DNA of 64,000 bases. Origin: Candidatus Sysuiplasma jiujiangense (GTDB lineage Archaea > Thermoplasmatota > Thermoplasmata > Sysuiplasmatales > Sysuiplasmataceae). Position 1 is the stretch's first letter, and each line of letters starts with the position of its first letter. The notes beneath the pieces were generated by a model, which did no database searches, was not told the origin of the DNA, and saw nothing but the letters and a program-made list of their open reading frames with translations. The position numbers were made by a program, and so were the translations under genes. Positions 8,810 to 19,964 of the stretch are shown here, one piece after another. The stretch is taken from assembly GCA_019721075.1 (NCBI GenBank), contig JAHEAD010000005.1:47429-111428 (forward strand). The letters are read 5' to 3'.

Positions 8810-8825
8810 GGCAGGCCTTCCTGCC
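8810..8825 (+). terminator. Hairpin after pncB
   Basis: GGCAGG and CCTGCC form a perfect six-base stem with a CCTT loop six bases past the pncB stop, followed by pyrimidine-rich sequence. It could terminate transcription or stabilise the mRNA 3' end. Confidence 0.4.
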
Positions 8826-8984
8826 CTTCACTCTTTCAGTTACGGCATCAGTGTCGATTTTCCGGTCTGCCGACAATTGTTTGTCTTTCCGAATTAACCT
8901 GCCATTTTATTCAGTCTGTCTTGCTGCTTGACTGCTGTTTGAAGGATGAATAAAGTTTAATGCATCCGGGGTTATGCCTGAACG

Positions 8985-9215
8985 ATGACAATTAATCCGG
9001 ATGGCATAATCGCTGGCAGGAGACTGGAAAGCGGCCGAGTGACATGGTCGCATAAATACGATATGAACGTGGTATTCGTGCCTCCTGATGATTCAACAGT
9101 CTGTTCCAACTGTGGCGCGGCGCTGATAGCCGGAGATGGCAAGTGGCATCCAGTCAGGCTGAAGGATAGCAAATATTATTGCGAGAACTGTCCAGTCACC
9201 CTACCGTCAGTGTAG
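8985..9215 (+). CDS. Small zinc-ribbon protein
   Basis: The 76-residue protein has two paired-cysteine motifs, CSNCGA and CENC, about 30 residues apart, which should bind one zinc. The N-terminal half is hydrophilic (DGIIAGRRLESGRVTW). A TATA box TAAAGTTTA at 8951-8959 lies 26-34 bases before ATG, so a leaderless mRNA is expected. The family is unknown to me. Similar small zinc ribbons bind nucleic acids or act as scaffolds, but no function can be assigned. Confidence 0.65.
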   Translation: MTINPDGIIAGRRLESGRVTWSHKYDMNVVFVPPDDSTVCSNCGAALIAGDGKWHPVRLKDSKYYCENCPVTLPSV

Positions 9216-9377
9216 CTCAGCACCCCGCCTGGGCATCGGCATCGGTTTGAACCAACTGTAAAGCTGGAATTCAGCAGAGACTACCCGGAGAGCAGAAGCA
9301 GGATTCAATCAGAAGAAGAAATACGAAAGAGTATATTAAATACCTTAAAGTACGAGAGTTCGGCATAATAAATATGA

Positions 9378-9490
9378 ATGGAGCAGACTGAATTGAAGGG
9401 CAGTGCCTCCCTGCAGGGCAAAACAGGTCGCTGCCGTCCACGCAACTGGCTTACGCTTCTCATGTCAGTTAATGAAAGAAAGGTGATTGT

Positions 9491-9494
<4 letters not shown>
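9378..9494 (+). promoter_or_regulatory. Short ORF before the oxidoreductase alpha gene, stop overlaps its start
   Basis: A 38-codon ORF starts with ATG at 9378 (MEQTELKGS) and ends VNERKVIV with TGA at 9492-9494. Its end carries a strong Shine-Dalgarno sequence, AAAGGTGAT, and the stop forms CTGA with the proposed CTG start at 9491. An A/T element (CTTAAAGTA, about 9344-9352) lies 26 bases before the ATG. Confidence 0.4.
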
Positions 9495-12395
<2,901 letters not shown>

Positions 12396-12406
12396 CCCCA
12401 GTTATC

Positions 12407-12937
12407 TTACTGACCACTGTAGCTGCCGAAGAACCAGTCAACAGTGCTCCCCTGGTGAATTGTTTCGTGCAGCACACCGTACAGGGCCAGCGAGCCGTTT
12501 ACATCATACTGCCAGTAGAGACCGAGTGTATTGCTGTTGGAAACACCGGCTATAGATGTTATGAAATAGTCAGAATATTCAGGATAGTAGGTTTTCACTA
12601 TCATAAGGCCGTATCCCGCGGTAGATCGCATAATTCCCGACGATTCGTTCATCAGCACCCAGACGTCAGGAGTGCTGACGGTCACGTTCTCAAACACATA
12701 TGTCGTGATATTTGATGCCTCTTCAGTGAATTCCCATTTACCGCCGGTCATTCGCCAGAAAACCTTGTATTTGTAGAAACTGTGAGGATGCCCATTGTTG
12801 AAATCAATGATCAGTGTTGCTCTCACTTTATGTCCGGCAACAGCTCCGGGAGTTAAAACGGAATAGGCAGCTATGGACAGTATGGCAACAGCAGAGACGA
12901 AAACAGCAAGAGCTGCCTTTCTTCTTCCCCCTGTCAA
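12407..12937 (-). CDS. Secreted or membrane-anchored DUF4430-like protein
   Basis: From TTG 12937 the protein has a basic start (TGGRRKAALAVF), one hydrophobic segment (AVFVSAVAILSIAAYSVL) and an extracytoplasmic domain of about 130 residues. The C-terminal stretch LGLYWQYDVNGSLALYGV resembles DUF4430 (transcobalamin C-terminal-like). A longer frame to 13024 would overlap the PAC2 gene by 68 bases. GGGGG about eight to twelve bases before the TTG favours the shorter start. It is probably cotranscribed with the PAC2 gene upstream. Ligand binding outside the cell is a guess; the function is unknown. Confidence 0.6.
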   Translation of the reverse strand: MTGGRRKAALAVFVSAVAILSIAAYSVLTPGAVAGHKVRATLIIDFNNGHPHSFYKYKVFWRMTGGKWEFTEEASNITTYVFENVTVSTPDVWVLMNESSGIMRSTAGYGLMIVKTYYPEYSDYFITSIAGVSNSNTLGLYWQYDVNGSLALYGVLHETIHQGSTVDWFFGSYSGQ

Positions 12938-12956
12938 GAGTTTCGTCCCCCTAGTT

Positions 12957-13772
12957 TCAACTATAGGCCGGGTTATTTTCGCTGAAACCCAGTTCTCCCT
13001 GAGGCCTGGATTTTGAAAGGGCATCCTTAATCGCGTTCTCTATTTCGGTCGCCTTCTTGTAGAGCGGTTTCGGATCCAGCTTTATGAGTGGCAGCATGTG
13101 GTCTAGCACTTCGATAGTTCTGGCAGCCGATCTCGCACCCGGATAATTTGCAGGCGTTTCTGCGAGTAGTGAAATGACGTTCCTCCTGCTGACCGATCCC
13201 TTGTGAAGCAGTACGCCTGACAGGCCGCCAACCATCCCGTCACTCATCTGCTCAACGCCGAAATCCTTCAGCATGTGTCTTGCCTCCAGCGTGCTTCCGA
13301 CGCCAAAAATCGACGGCTCTGTCTGAGCGGTGTCAGATGGTGTGTTTATTCCTTCGAGTGAAATTATCGTGGAACTCCTTTTCCTCGCGCTCCATTCAAG
13401 AATACAGTTAGCAAGCGCATCCATTGTGTCCGGCGGAGGTGTGAATTCTGAGGTTATCACAATGACCTGCTGGCATTTCTTCTCAGGTCCGCAAACATGG
13501 TCTCCACCATAGATCCTGACGGGCGGATTTGGAACACCGTCGATTACGACCGCTGTAGGTATGAAAAATCTGGAAGAGATGTATCCTATGCGCTTGAGAT
13601 CCAGTTGCCTTATCACATGGTTGGCAACGATGGAACTAACAAGTCCTATGGTCGGGAAACCCACAAGGACAAGGGCTTCGGTTATTTCCATCCTCGTTTC
13701 TTCAACAATTGTCAGTTCGTCCGATAGTGATTCCGATACATTTGACGCGGCCGGCAACATATTGTCATCCAT
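12957..13772 (-). CDS. PAC2-family protein (proteasome assembly chaperone-like)
   Basis: The 271-residue protein matches the archaeal PAC2 family. Landmarks are ALVLVGFPTIGLVSSIVANHVI, FIPTAVVIDGVPNPPVRIYGGD, VIVITSEFTPPP and the C-terminal MLPLIKLDPKPLYKKATEIE. In eukaryotes related proteins help assemble 20S proteasomes. In archaea the role is less certain. A TATA-like element about 26 bases before ATG 13772 predicts a leaderless mRNA. The DUF4430-like gene follows after 19 bases. Confidence 0.8.
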   Translation of the reverse strand: MDDNMLPAASNVSESLSDELTIVEETRMEITEALVLVGFPTIGLVSSIVANHVIRQLDLKRIGYISSRFFIPTAVVIDGVPNPPVRIYGGDHVCGPEKKCQQVIVITSEFTPPPDTMDALANCILEWSARKRSSTIISLEGINTPSDTAQTEPSIFGVGSTLEARHMLKDFGVEQMSDGMVGGLSGVLLHKGSVSRRNVISLLAETPANYPGARSAARTIEVLDHMLPLIKLDPKPLYKKATEIENAIKDALSKSRPQGELGFSENNPAYS

Positions 13773-13848
13773 AAGTCTATCACACTTGTTATTTCATAAA
13801 CTATTCGTCGTTTTTGAGCCGGTAAGTTCGGAATGTGCCGAAAGAGCA

Positions 13849-14301
13849 TCAGACGGAAGAGGTGCTGTGTTCCCGTCTGCCAAGCCCTTTCATCTTCTCC
13901 ATAATTTCTATCAGGCTTTCGACTTCATTGCTGCTCAGGAGGTCAAGCTTTGACTGGACTAGCTTCAAGTACAGCTGGTTCGCCTCTCTGAATACCTGCC
14001 TGCCGGACACCGTTGTCGACACATAGATAAGCCTCCTGTCCCCCTCCTTCCTTGTCCTCTCCAGCAGACCTTTCTCTTCCAGTCTGTCAGTAAGGAGCGT
14101 GACACCTGCCTTGGTCAATATCAGTTCTTCAGATATGGCCACCATCGTCATAGGACCGTTTTTCTCCAGAATGGAAATTATCTTGAACTCGATAAATGAG
14201 ATCCCGCACTTTCCAAGTTCCCTGTCAAAATCCCTCTTCATCATCCTGGCCGCGTCTATGAAGTTAGACCATGCCTTCATGGATTTTTCCGCCCTAGACA
14301 T
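13849..14301 (-). CDS. MarR-family transcriptional regulator
   Basis: The 150-residue winged-helix protein fits MarR. It has an N-terminal dimer helix, the recognition region MTMVAISEELILTKAGVTLLTDRLEEKG, the wing RTRKEGDRRLIYVSTT and C-terminal dimer helices. MarR proteins repress drug-efflux operons and release DNA when a small aromatic ligand binds. It lies three bases after the MFS efflux gene and is translated from ATG 14301 with GGAGGG upstream. A palindrome in front of the operon (16111-16126) is the probable operator, so it likely regulates itself and the pump. Confidence 0.87.
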   Translation of the reverse strand: MSRAEKSMKAWSNFIDAARMMKRDFDRELGKCGISFIEFKIISILEKNGPMTMVAISEELILTKAGVTLLTDRLEEKGLLERTRKEGDRRLIYVSTTVSGRQVFREANQLYLKLVQSKLDLLSSNEVESLIEIMEKMKGLGRREHSTSSV

Positions 14302-14304
14302 GGA

Positions 14305-16107
14305 TTATTTAGACCCTCCTCTGTTTGCACCTGTCTCGTCGGATAGTTTTCCGGCATCCTTATACTTTCTTGCAATTTCCCTGTACCTCGTGTGCAGTCT
14401 TTTCACGGTCCTGTTTTCAGCTGCAATATCCGGCCTGGCATCTGTATTCTCTTCAAGATCGTATATGTATACCTTCCCCCTCAAGAGCGACACTATACCC
14501 GCTATGGCCGAAAGTATCGCGCTTACCAGAAAAGCCTCGCGTAGCGCATTCATGAACGGATTTGCAATCACGGACGGAAACCAGTGCTTCCCTGTAAGCA
14601 GGGCATATGTTGCGGGAGACAGGGATGAAGTCAGCGAAGGGTAAGCTGCCAGCATTGTCAATATAGGATTATAGCCAAGAAACGCCGAGAACAATTCGCC
14701 TGTCGCCGGCAATGATCGAATTATTGCAATCAGCTGTGAAGAGGCGCCGGCTGAGGCGAGGGCTGAAGAAATGGCGCCGGGCAACGAGGAGGTGAGAGCA
14801 TCGATAATTATGATGAAGAATATCGCGAGACTCACAGTCTGACCGGAATTCTGGAGCGTTGCCCTCATGCCTGAAGCTGCGCCCCTTTGTTCGGGCGGAA
14901 CGGAATTCATTATCGAGGCAGTGTTTGGCGCGGCAAACATACCCATTCCTATGCCCTGCATCAAAAGCAGAAGACCAAATTCCCAGTACTGGAAATCATA
15001 TGGCAGGAGAAGAAAGAGGAGGAAAGAAAGAGTTGCAATGCCCATGCCGGCAGTTGACAGAAACCTCGCTCCGTGCCTGTCAGACAGCCACCCGCTCAGT
15101 GGGCCCATTATGATGAAGCCGACCATCATCGGCAGCATATAGATGCCTGCCCAGAACGGTGTCGACGAATAGCTGTATCCATGCAGCGGAAGCCAGATAC
15201 CCTGAAGGAGAATTATGAGCATGATCATCATGCCGCCTCTTGCAATTGCAGCAAGCATGCCCGCAAAGTTCGCAGCCGTGAATATCCTTCTCTTGAAAAG
15301 TCTCAGGTTGAACATTGGCTGTTCAACCTTCAATTCAACAAACGGGAAAATAATGAGCAGCGCCAGGCCTCCGAAAACAGATGCGGCAACCCATGGACTT
15401 GACCATCCCATGCTGGCTTTTCCGTAAGGCATCAAACCATACGTCACACCAATTAAAAGCAGTGTCAGGCCCGCGGCGAATGTTGTGTTGCCGGCGATGT
15501 CTATCCTGCTCTTCCGCTCAGGCTTTACCAGTTCCCTGAGTTTATAGTATGACCAGAGCGTTCCGAACAGCCCGAACGGAACGCTTACGAGAAAAACATA
15601 TCTCCAGTCATAGGATGCGAGAACGCCGCCGAGAATAAGACCGACAAGTGAGCCCGCGAGAGCCGCAATCTGGTTTACGCCGAGTGCCTTACCGCGTTCG
15701 TTGTGCGGAAACGCGTCAGTCAGAATCGCAGCGCTGTTGGAAAAGAGAAATGCTCCTCCTATGCCCTGAACGATCCTGAAGAGTATGATGAAGTTGGCTG
15801 CAGTGTCCCCCCTCCCGGGGGTGAGAGACAGTGCAATTGAACCGATTGTAAAGATGGCGAAGCCCATGTTGTAGAGTTTGACCCTTCCGAATATGTCAGA
15901 CAGTCTCCCGAATGTCACGAGAAGGGTTGCTGTAACAATATTGTAGCCAAACAATATCCAGAGAAGGTACTGGAACGAGGTGAGCGGATTTATGCCTATG
16001 CCCTTGAAAATTGCAGGGAGCGAAATTAAAATTATTGTGCTGTTTATCATCGCCATCATAACACCAAGCGTGGTGTTTGAAAGCGCGACCCATTTGTATT
16101 CAACCAT
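14305..16107 (-). CDS. MFS drug:proton antiporter, DHA2 (14-TM, EmrB/QacA) type
   Basis: The 600-residue protein has about 14 hydrophobic segments and the DHA2 motifs. Motif A is [16 protein letters not shown], and motif C-like sequence is in [21 protein letters not shown] context as [19 protein letters not shown] second motif-A-like loop, [15 protein letters not shown], is near residue 340. The protein should export lipophilic or aromatic compounds using the proton gradient. A C-terminal cytosolic tail of about 60 charged residues is longer than usual. It is leaderless, with TTATAAAT-type box at 16134-16142. The MarR gene follows directly. Confidence 0.85.
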   Translation of the reverse strand: MVEYKWVALSNTTLGVMMAMINSTIILISLPAIFKGIGINPLTSFQYLLWILFGYNIVTATLLVTFGRLSDIFGRVKLYNMGFAIFTIGSIALSLTPGRGDTAANFIILFRIVQGIGGAFLFSNSAAILTDAFPHNERGKALGVNQIAALAGSLVGLILGGVLASYDWRYVFLVSVPFGLFGTLWSYYKLRELVKPERKSRIDIAGNTTFAAGLTLLLIGVTYGLMPYGKASMGWSSPWVAASVFGGLALLIIFPFVELKVEQPMFNLRLFKRRIFTAANFAGMLAAIARGGMMIMLIILLQGIWLPLHGYSYSSTPFWAGIYMLPMMVGFIIMGPLSGWLSDRHGARFLSTAGMGIATLSFLLFLLLPYDFQYWEFGLLLLMQGIGMGMFAAPNTASIMNSVPPEQRGAASGMRATLQNSGQTVSLAIFFIIIIDALTSSLPGAISSALASAGASSQLIAIIRSLPATGELFSAFLGYNPILTMLAAYPSLTSSLSPATYALLTGKHWFPSVIANPFMNALREAFLVSAILSAIAGIVSLLRGKVYIYDLEENTDARPDIAAENRTVKRLHTRYREIARKYKDAGKLSDETGANRGGSK

Positions 16108-16110
16108 AAC

Positions 16111-16126
16111 AGTTAAGTGTTTAACT
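16111..16126. promoter_or_regulatory. MarR operator candidate, AGTTAAGTGTTTAACT
   Basis: A perfect palindrome with six-base arms (AGTTAA/TTAACT) and a GTGT centre sits between the TATA box (16134-16142) and the start codon/TSS of the efflux operon. Protein bound there would block transcription. Its size fits a MarR dimer site. Confidence 0.6.
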
Positions 16127-16313
16127 ACCTACTATTATAAATCATTGACGAGCCTCAACTTTGTTTTACTGAAGCAGTTTTATAGCTTCATTTCCCCGCA
16201 CTGATTTTCTTTTTAACGATTCCTGTACCACTGAAATCGGTAAACGCTACATTTTTCGCATGTGCTTTCAGATGTTGATTCTCTGATGTGTCAGTGGGTT
16301 GACACGAAAGGTC

Positions 16314-17525
16314 TTATTCAATATGCGGGGCAATCTTCGCCACGTTTGCCTCGGGCATTTTACCGAAAAAGCGGTGATACAGGTAGACATTGAAGAAGTT
16401 GAGGACAACTGCCATCTCGAAAGGGATCGAAACGGGATAGGCATCCTGGATGGCACCTGATGACAGGGAAGCGGCAACCGCGGGAAAGAGCCGCGCGGAT
16501 TGATTGGTTCCCGTGGCAAACGATCTGGACTGTTCGCTCACCAGGTTCATCATCAGCGACTGCTGCGAGGGAAGAGCCATTGCGCGGAATGCAGTAAATG
16601 CAAGATAACTTAAAGAGGCAAAGAGCGCATTTATTGCAAATGGAAACACCAGCATGAAAAGAGTCGAAACGACTCTTGTCGATATTATGAATTTGACAAA
16701 TCCAAGTCTGGCTGTAAGATACGGCGTCAAAATCATGGAGGAGGCCGTAATCACTCCGCCCGCTGCGAACAAATCACCGACTTCTCCGTTTGTCAGCAGG
16801 AACTGGTGTCTTAGAATTATCGGGAGGAAGGGTATGATAAGCCCCTGACTCGCACCGTTGAGCATTCCTGTTGCTGCAAATTTTCTTATGAGGCTGTTGT
16901 CTTTCCTGTCAGTAATTGTCTTCCGTTCAGTTCTTTTCTGCGGCCTGAATGCCTCCCGTATTGGCAATACAGCCACAAACGACAGAAGCGAAAACAAAAG
17001 CGCGATGGCAAAGAGCATGTCGTAGTTGCTTATGTTTGAAAGTAATGCGCCTGCAGAGCCTGCAACGCTCGACACGATGGTGAATGCAGAAAAAATAAGT
17101 GTGCGGTTTGAGCTGTTTGTCTTCTCAGCGAGAAGTGCGGTCTGCATGGGGGCAACAGAGGCTCCCACGCCTCCTCCTACAAGTCCTCCGGCTATCCCAA
17201 ATCCTCCGAGCGCCGCAGAAACTGCGAGCAGGATGAAATTCGAGGTGCTGAGCATTATCAGAACTGCGGCCGGAAGAAATGCAAGCGTAAGCAGAAGAAG
17301 CCTTTTCCTTCCATGAAGATCCGCATACCTGCCGATGCCGAGAGTCAGGAGTGGAGTGAAAAGGGCCCCTATGCCGAACAGCACTCCGATGAGCGTCAGT
17401 GAAAGGTGCAGTTGATACTTGTAGTATAGGCCGATTATTACGGAAAGGATTCCGCCTGCGAGACTTCTGGCGACCCTTGAGGTCACAAGAAGATATAGGT
17501 CACGGTTTTCCGTAAGTTTGCTCAT
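16314..17525 (-). CDS. MFS transporter, 12-TM
   Basis: The 403-residue major facilitator has about 12 hydrophobic segments. Motif A is seen as GIGRYADLHGRKRLLLL near residue 62. The central cytosolic loop is basic (RPQKRTERKTITDRKD). Its ATG overlaps the arginase stop as ATGA, so the two genes are cotranscribed. Export of amino acids or a drug-like compound is possible, and the arginase context hints at an arginine or ornithine link. The substrate cannot be read from sequence. Confidence 0.8.
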   Translation of the reverse strand: MSKLTENRDLYLLVTSRVARSLAGGILSVIIGLYYKYQLHLSLTLIGVLFGIGALFTPLLTLGIGRYADLHGRKRLLLLTLAFLPAAVLIMLSTSNFILLAVSAALGGFGIAGGLVGGGVGASVAPMQTALLAEKTNSSNRTLIFSAFTIVSSVAGSAGALLSNISNYDMLFAIALLFSLLSFVAVLPIREAFRPQKRTERKTITDRKDNSLIRKFAATGMLNGASQGLIIPFLPIILRHQFLLTNGEVGDLFAAGGVITASSMILTPYLTARLGFVKFIISTRVVSTLFMLVFPFAINALFASLSYLAFTAFRAMALPSQQSLMMNLVSEQSRSFATGTNQSARLFPAVAASLSSGAIQDAYPVSIPFEMAVVLNFFNVYLYHRFFGKMPEANVAKIAPHIE

Positions 17526-18547
17526 TTGAATTTGTCCAGTTTTGCATTCCGGTTGAAAGTGCCTGGCTTGCTGATTTTAGTGTTACCTTTCTTCACCGCA
17601 CTTCGGCTTACCGCAACCTTCCGCTCAAAAATTCTCTTTCCCATGAGTGATTCCAGAAGCTGTACTGCTATTTCGGCCGTCTTGTTCGACTGATCGAGTA
17701 TGGGATTTACCTCAACAAGTTCCGCGGAGGTAACTACACCTGAATCATACAGCATCTCCATTGCAAGATGTGCCTCCCGGTATGTCAGGCCGCCCGGAAC
17801 AGGCGTCCCTGTTCCAGGGGCTTCCCTGGGATCAAGGACATCGATATCAAAACTCATGTGTACATCGTCAACGCCCCTGGCCGCAATATCTATTGCTTCC
17901 CTCATCACCCTCGCGATGCCCAGCTCATCGACTTCTTTCATGGTGAAAACTGTTATTCTGGACCTCTCGATAAGCTCCGACTCCTTCTCATCTATGCTTC
18001 TGACGCCGACCAAAACAGTGTTTTCCTCTATTGCCTTTGGTTTTATTCTCTTGAAATTTGCCAGCTTCGGATGTCCATATCCCAGAATGGCCGACAGTGC
18101 CATTCCATGAACATTTCCGGAAGGTGTGGTTTCCTGTGTGTTGAAATCACCGTGCGCGTCAATCCAGATAATTCCTCTTCTGGTTCCATGGGATGCAAGC
18201 CCACCTAATGTGCCAACGGACACGCTCTGATCCCCTCCGATCACCAGAGGAAACATTTTTCCGGATACACACATCGATACCTGTTCAGCAATATTTTCAC
18301 ACATTTTGAGAATGTCATCCAGATATCGGATTCTCTCGTCGCCATGCCTCGCAGTAGATCTATCGGGTCCGCCCACGTTGCCGAAATCGGTTATCTTGTG
18401 CCCGAGTTCCGCCAGCCGCTTGTCCAGGTCCGCTATTCTCAGGGCAGTAGGACCCATGTCCACTCCTCTCCTCTTCTGTCCAAGATCCATCGGAACGCCG
18501 ATTATGCCAATATCCGTAATCTCACCCCGCTTCCCATGACGATTCAG
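17522..18547 (-). CDS. Arginase (ureohydrolase family)
   Basis: The manganese ligands of ureohydrolases are all visible: GGDQS, DAHGDFNT and SFDIDVLDP, plus the late TSAELVEVNP. MDLGQKRRGVDMGP and GTGTPVPGGLTYRE favour arginase (arginine to ornithine and urea) over agmatinase. A start at ATG 18490 would lose the first beta strand (ITDIGIIGVP). The frame extends to CTG 18547 with no ATG, GTG or TTG, and that CTG overlaps the stop of a nine-codon leader ORF as CTGA. The resulting protein is 341 residues. It is followed by an MFS gene with an ATGA overlap. Confidence 0.85.
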   Translation of the reverse strand: MNRHGKRGEITDIGIIGVPMDLGQKRRGVDMGPTALRIADLDKRLAELGHKITDFGNVGGPDRSTARHGDERIRYLDDILKMCENIAEQVSMCVSGKMFPLVIGGDQSVSVGTLGGLASHGTRRGIIWIDAHGDFNTQETTPSGNVHGMALSAILGYGHPKLANFKRIKPKAIEENTVLVGVRSIDEKESELIERSRITVFTMKEVDELGIARVMREAIDIAARGVDDVHMSFDIDVLDPREAPGTGTPVPGGLTYREAHLAMEMLYDSGVVTSAELVEVNPILDQSNKTAEIAVQLLESLMGKRIFERKVAVSRSAVKKGNTKISKPGTFNRNAKLDKFK

Positions 18548-18573
18548 TATCCATTTTGAGTGTGCCGGGTCAT
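18544..18573 (-). promoter_or_regulatory. Leader mini-ORF before arginase (MTRHTQNGY)
   Basis: ATG at 18573 lies 19-26 bases after the box TTTATTAG, so the mRNA should begin near it. The nine-codon ORF ends in TGA that overlaps the proposed CTG start of arginase (CTGA at 18547-18544). Confidence 0.45.
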
Positions 18574-18613
18574 GTAATCAAACCCGATGCCCTAATAAAC
18601 GTTGTTAGAAGCC

Positions 18614-19429
18614 TCACATGAGATTCGCTGAAAAAAATTTCTTCAGACGTTCCCATGCGTCCTTTGCGGCCTCCTCGTTATAATTTCTGCCTGTGTTATT
18701 GAAGAAGGCGTGGGCAGCCCCCCTGTACACCACTAACTCAAATATCTTGTCATAGTCGACAAATGCCCTGACAAGTTCGTTTAGATGCTCATTTATCCTC
18801 TTGTCCAAGGCGCCGTACAACCCGAGAATGGGGCCATTCATGTTTTTTACCCTGTCGATCGGCTCCGGATTCTGGCCGTAAAAAATTACTGTCGCGGCCG
18901 TCTTCCCGGTGCACCCCAGTTCGGCAGACATTGCCCCGCCGAAGCAGAAACCGGCACTACCGATATTTCCTGAATGAATATTTGGAAGCGAATTGAGATA
19001 GTCTACCCCTGCAGACAGTTCCTCGGCAAGTTTCTGCCTCGGCAAATTGAAGAGAACGCCCATCAGCGACTGAATTGCGTCTCTCTTGGTTTCGTCGTAC
19101 CTGGCCAACTGCTCCTGGACATAACCCATATCCCTCTGTTTTTCAGGAGGCAGAGACATCATGAACTGCATGGTGAGCTGTATGTTCTGCTGTGTCATTG
19201 TCTGCGGTACATGCTTGCTGGAAAACAGATGCGGTGCGAGAACCACATATCCTTCTCTTGCAATCCTGTCAGCCACATCCTTTGTGTGATCGTTCAAACC
19301 AAAAATCTCATGAATCAGTACAATGCCGGGATGTTTATCACTTCCGGCAGGACCGGTAATGTATGCATCTATTTTACCCGTGCTTCCATCATATCTTGTC
19401 ATTTCGCCCCTGATTTTTTTTTCAGACAA
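18614..19429 (-). CDS. Dienelactone hydrolase family protein
   Basis: The 271-residue alpha/beta hydrolase has an N-terminal IVLIHEIFGLNDHTKD, the nucleophile elbow GFCFGGAMS (cysteine nucleophile), the acid YGALDKRI and the histidine AAHAFFN. In the family such enzymes open dienelactones from aromatic degradation or act as general esterases. The start is TTG 19429, preceded by AGGTGATT, so this mRNA has a short leader. A long helical insert at about residues 75-130 (methionine- and glutamine-rich) is unusual. A copy of the MarR-like motif lies upstream at 19487-19502. Confidence 0.82.
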   Translation of the reverse strand: MSEKKIRGEMTRYDGSTGKIDAYITGPAGSDKHPGIVLIHEIFGLNDHTKDVADRIAREGYVVLAPHLFSSKHVPQTMTQQNIQLTMQFMMSLPPEKQRDMGYVQEQLARYDETKRDAIQSLMGVLFNLPRQKLAEELSAGVDYLNSLPNIHSGNIGSAGFCFGGAMSAELGCTGKTAATVIFYGQNPEPIDRVKNMNGPILGLYGALDKRINEHLNELVRAFVDYDKIFELVVYRGAAHAFFNNTGRNYNEEAAKDAWERLKKFFSANLM

Positions 19430-19486
19430 AGAATCACCTTTCTGTTAACCCAATTGTAAATGCAGATAATAGTTTTGTGCTGTAAC

Positions 19487-19502
19487 AGTCAAATGTCTAA
19501 CT
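19487..19502. promoter_or_regulatory. Second copy of the MarR-like motif, AGTCAAATGTCTAACT
   Basis: It matches the 16111-16126 site at 13 of 16 positions, and flanking bases extend the similarity (TAAC before, CC shortly after). It lies 58-73 bases before the hydrolase start, just upstream of its TATA-like box (about 19465-19473). Confidence 0.4.
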
Positions 19503-19937
19503 TCCTGCTTCACCAGCCAGCCGGAGAATTGTTCGAGTTTAGTGTTTTTACATTGCCTATTGGACATGACACCGGGGGTTGCTCAAATGGCGTAATTTTC
19601 TTTTAAACTTGGGGATTGCTCCGCCGCATGCATGAAAGGTGATAGTTTAGTGCCCCAATGACGGTGTTATGTTAACGGCAGTCGGCTTGTCAATGTATTT
19701 CTTTCTATTGTAGTCTATAAATTAATTTGAAATCCACAATCAACGAACAATTTGCCGGAAAGGTAATGTCGTCTGAAAATAGAATGTCCTGTCGTCCTCC
19801 CCCCGTAATTCTTTTTGAACACAATTGTGGTTTAAAAATAAAACTATATTATAACAACAAGACCTAAGTTTAAAATACCACTATTCCAAAAAAGTTAAGA
19901 ACTGAACTAGTGATCATACAGCTCCAAAAGTGCAAAT
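19503..19937. other. Intergenic region with an orphan leader mini-ORF
   Basis: TTTTAAAC at 19601-19608 lies 24-31 bases before ATG 19632, which opens a nine-codon ORF (MKGDSLVPQ, 19632-19661). The ORF contains AAAGGTGAT and ends ATGA, exactly like the other leaders, but the overlapping downstream frame stops after five codons. A 14-codon hydrophobic frame (MLTAVGLSMYFFLL) starts at 19669. Further A/T boxes (about 19840-19880) may serve the next gene. Confidence 0.35.
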
Positions 19938-19964
19938 ATGACTGATGAGGGGAATATGGAATGA
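19938..19964 (+). promoter_or_regulatory. Leader mini-ORF before the radical SAM gene (MTDEGNME)
   Basis: An eight-codon ORF begins at ATG 19938, contains the Shine-Dalgarno sequence GAGGGGA and ends in TGA overlapping the next ATG (ATGA, 19961-19964). No strong TATA box stands 26 bases upstream; GTTTAAAATA at about 19868-19877 is the better promoter, giving a longer leader. Confidence 0.4.

Noticed and set aside
13849..16107. Large plus-strand frames antisense to the MarR and MFS genes
   Set aside because: They mirror the codon pattern of strongly supported minus-strand genes.
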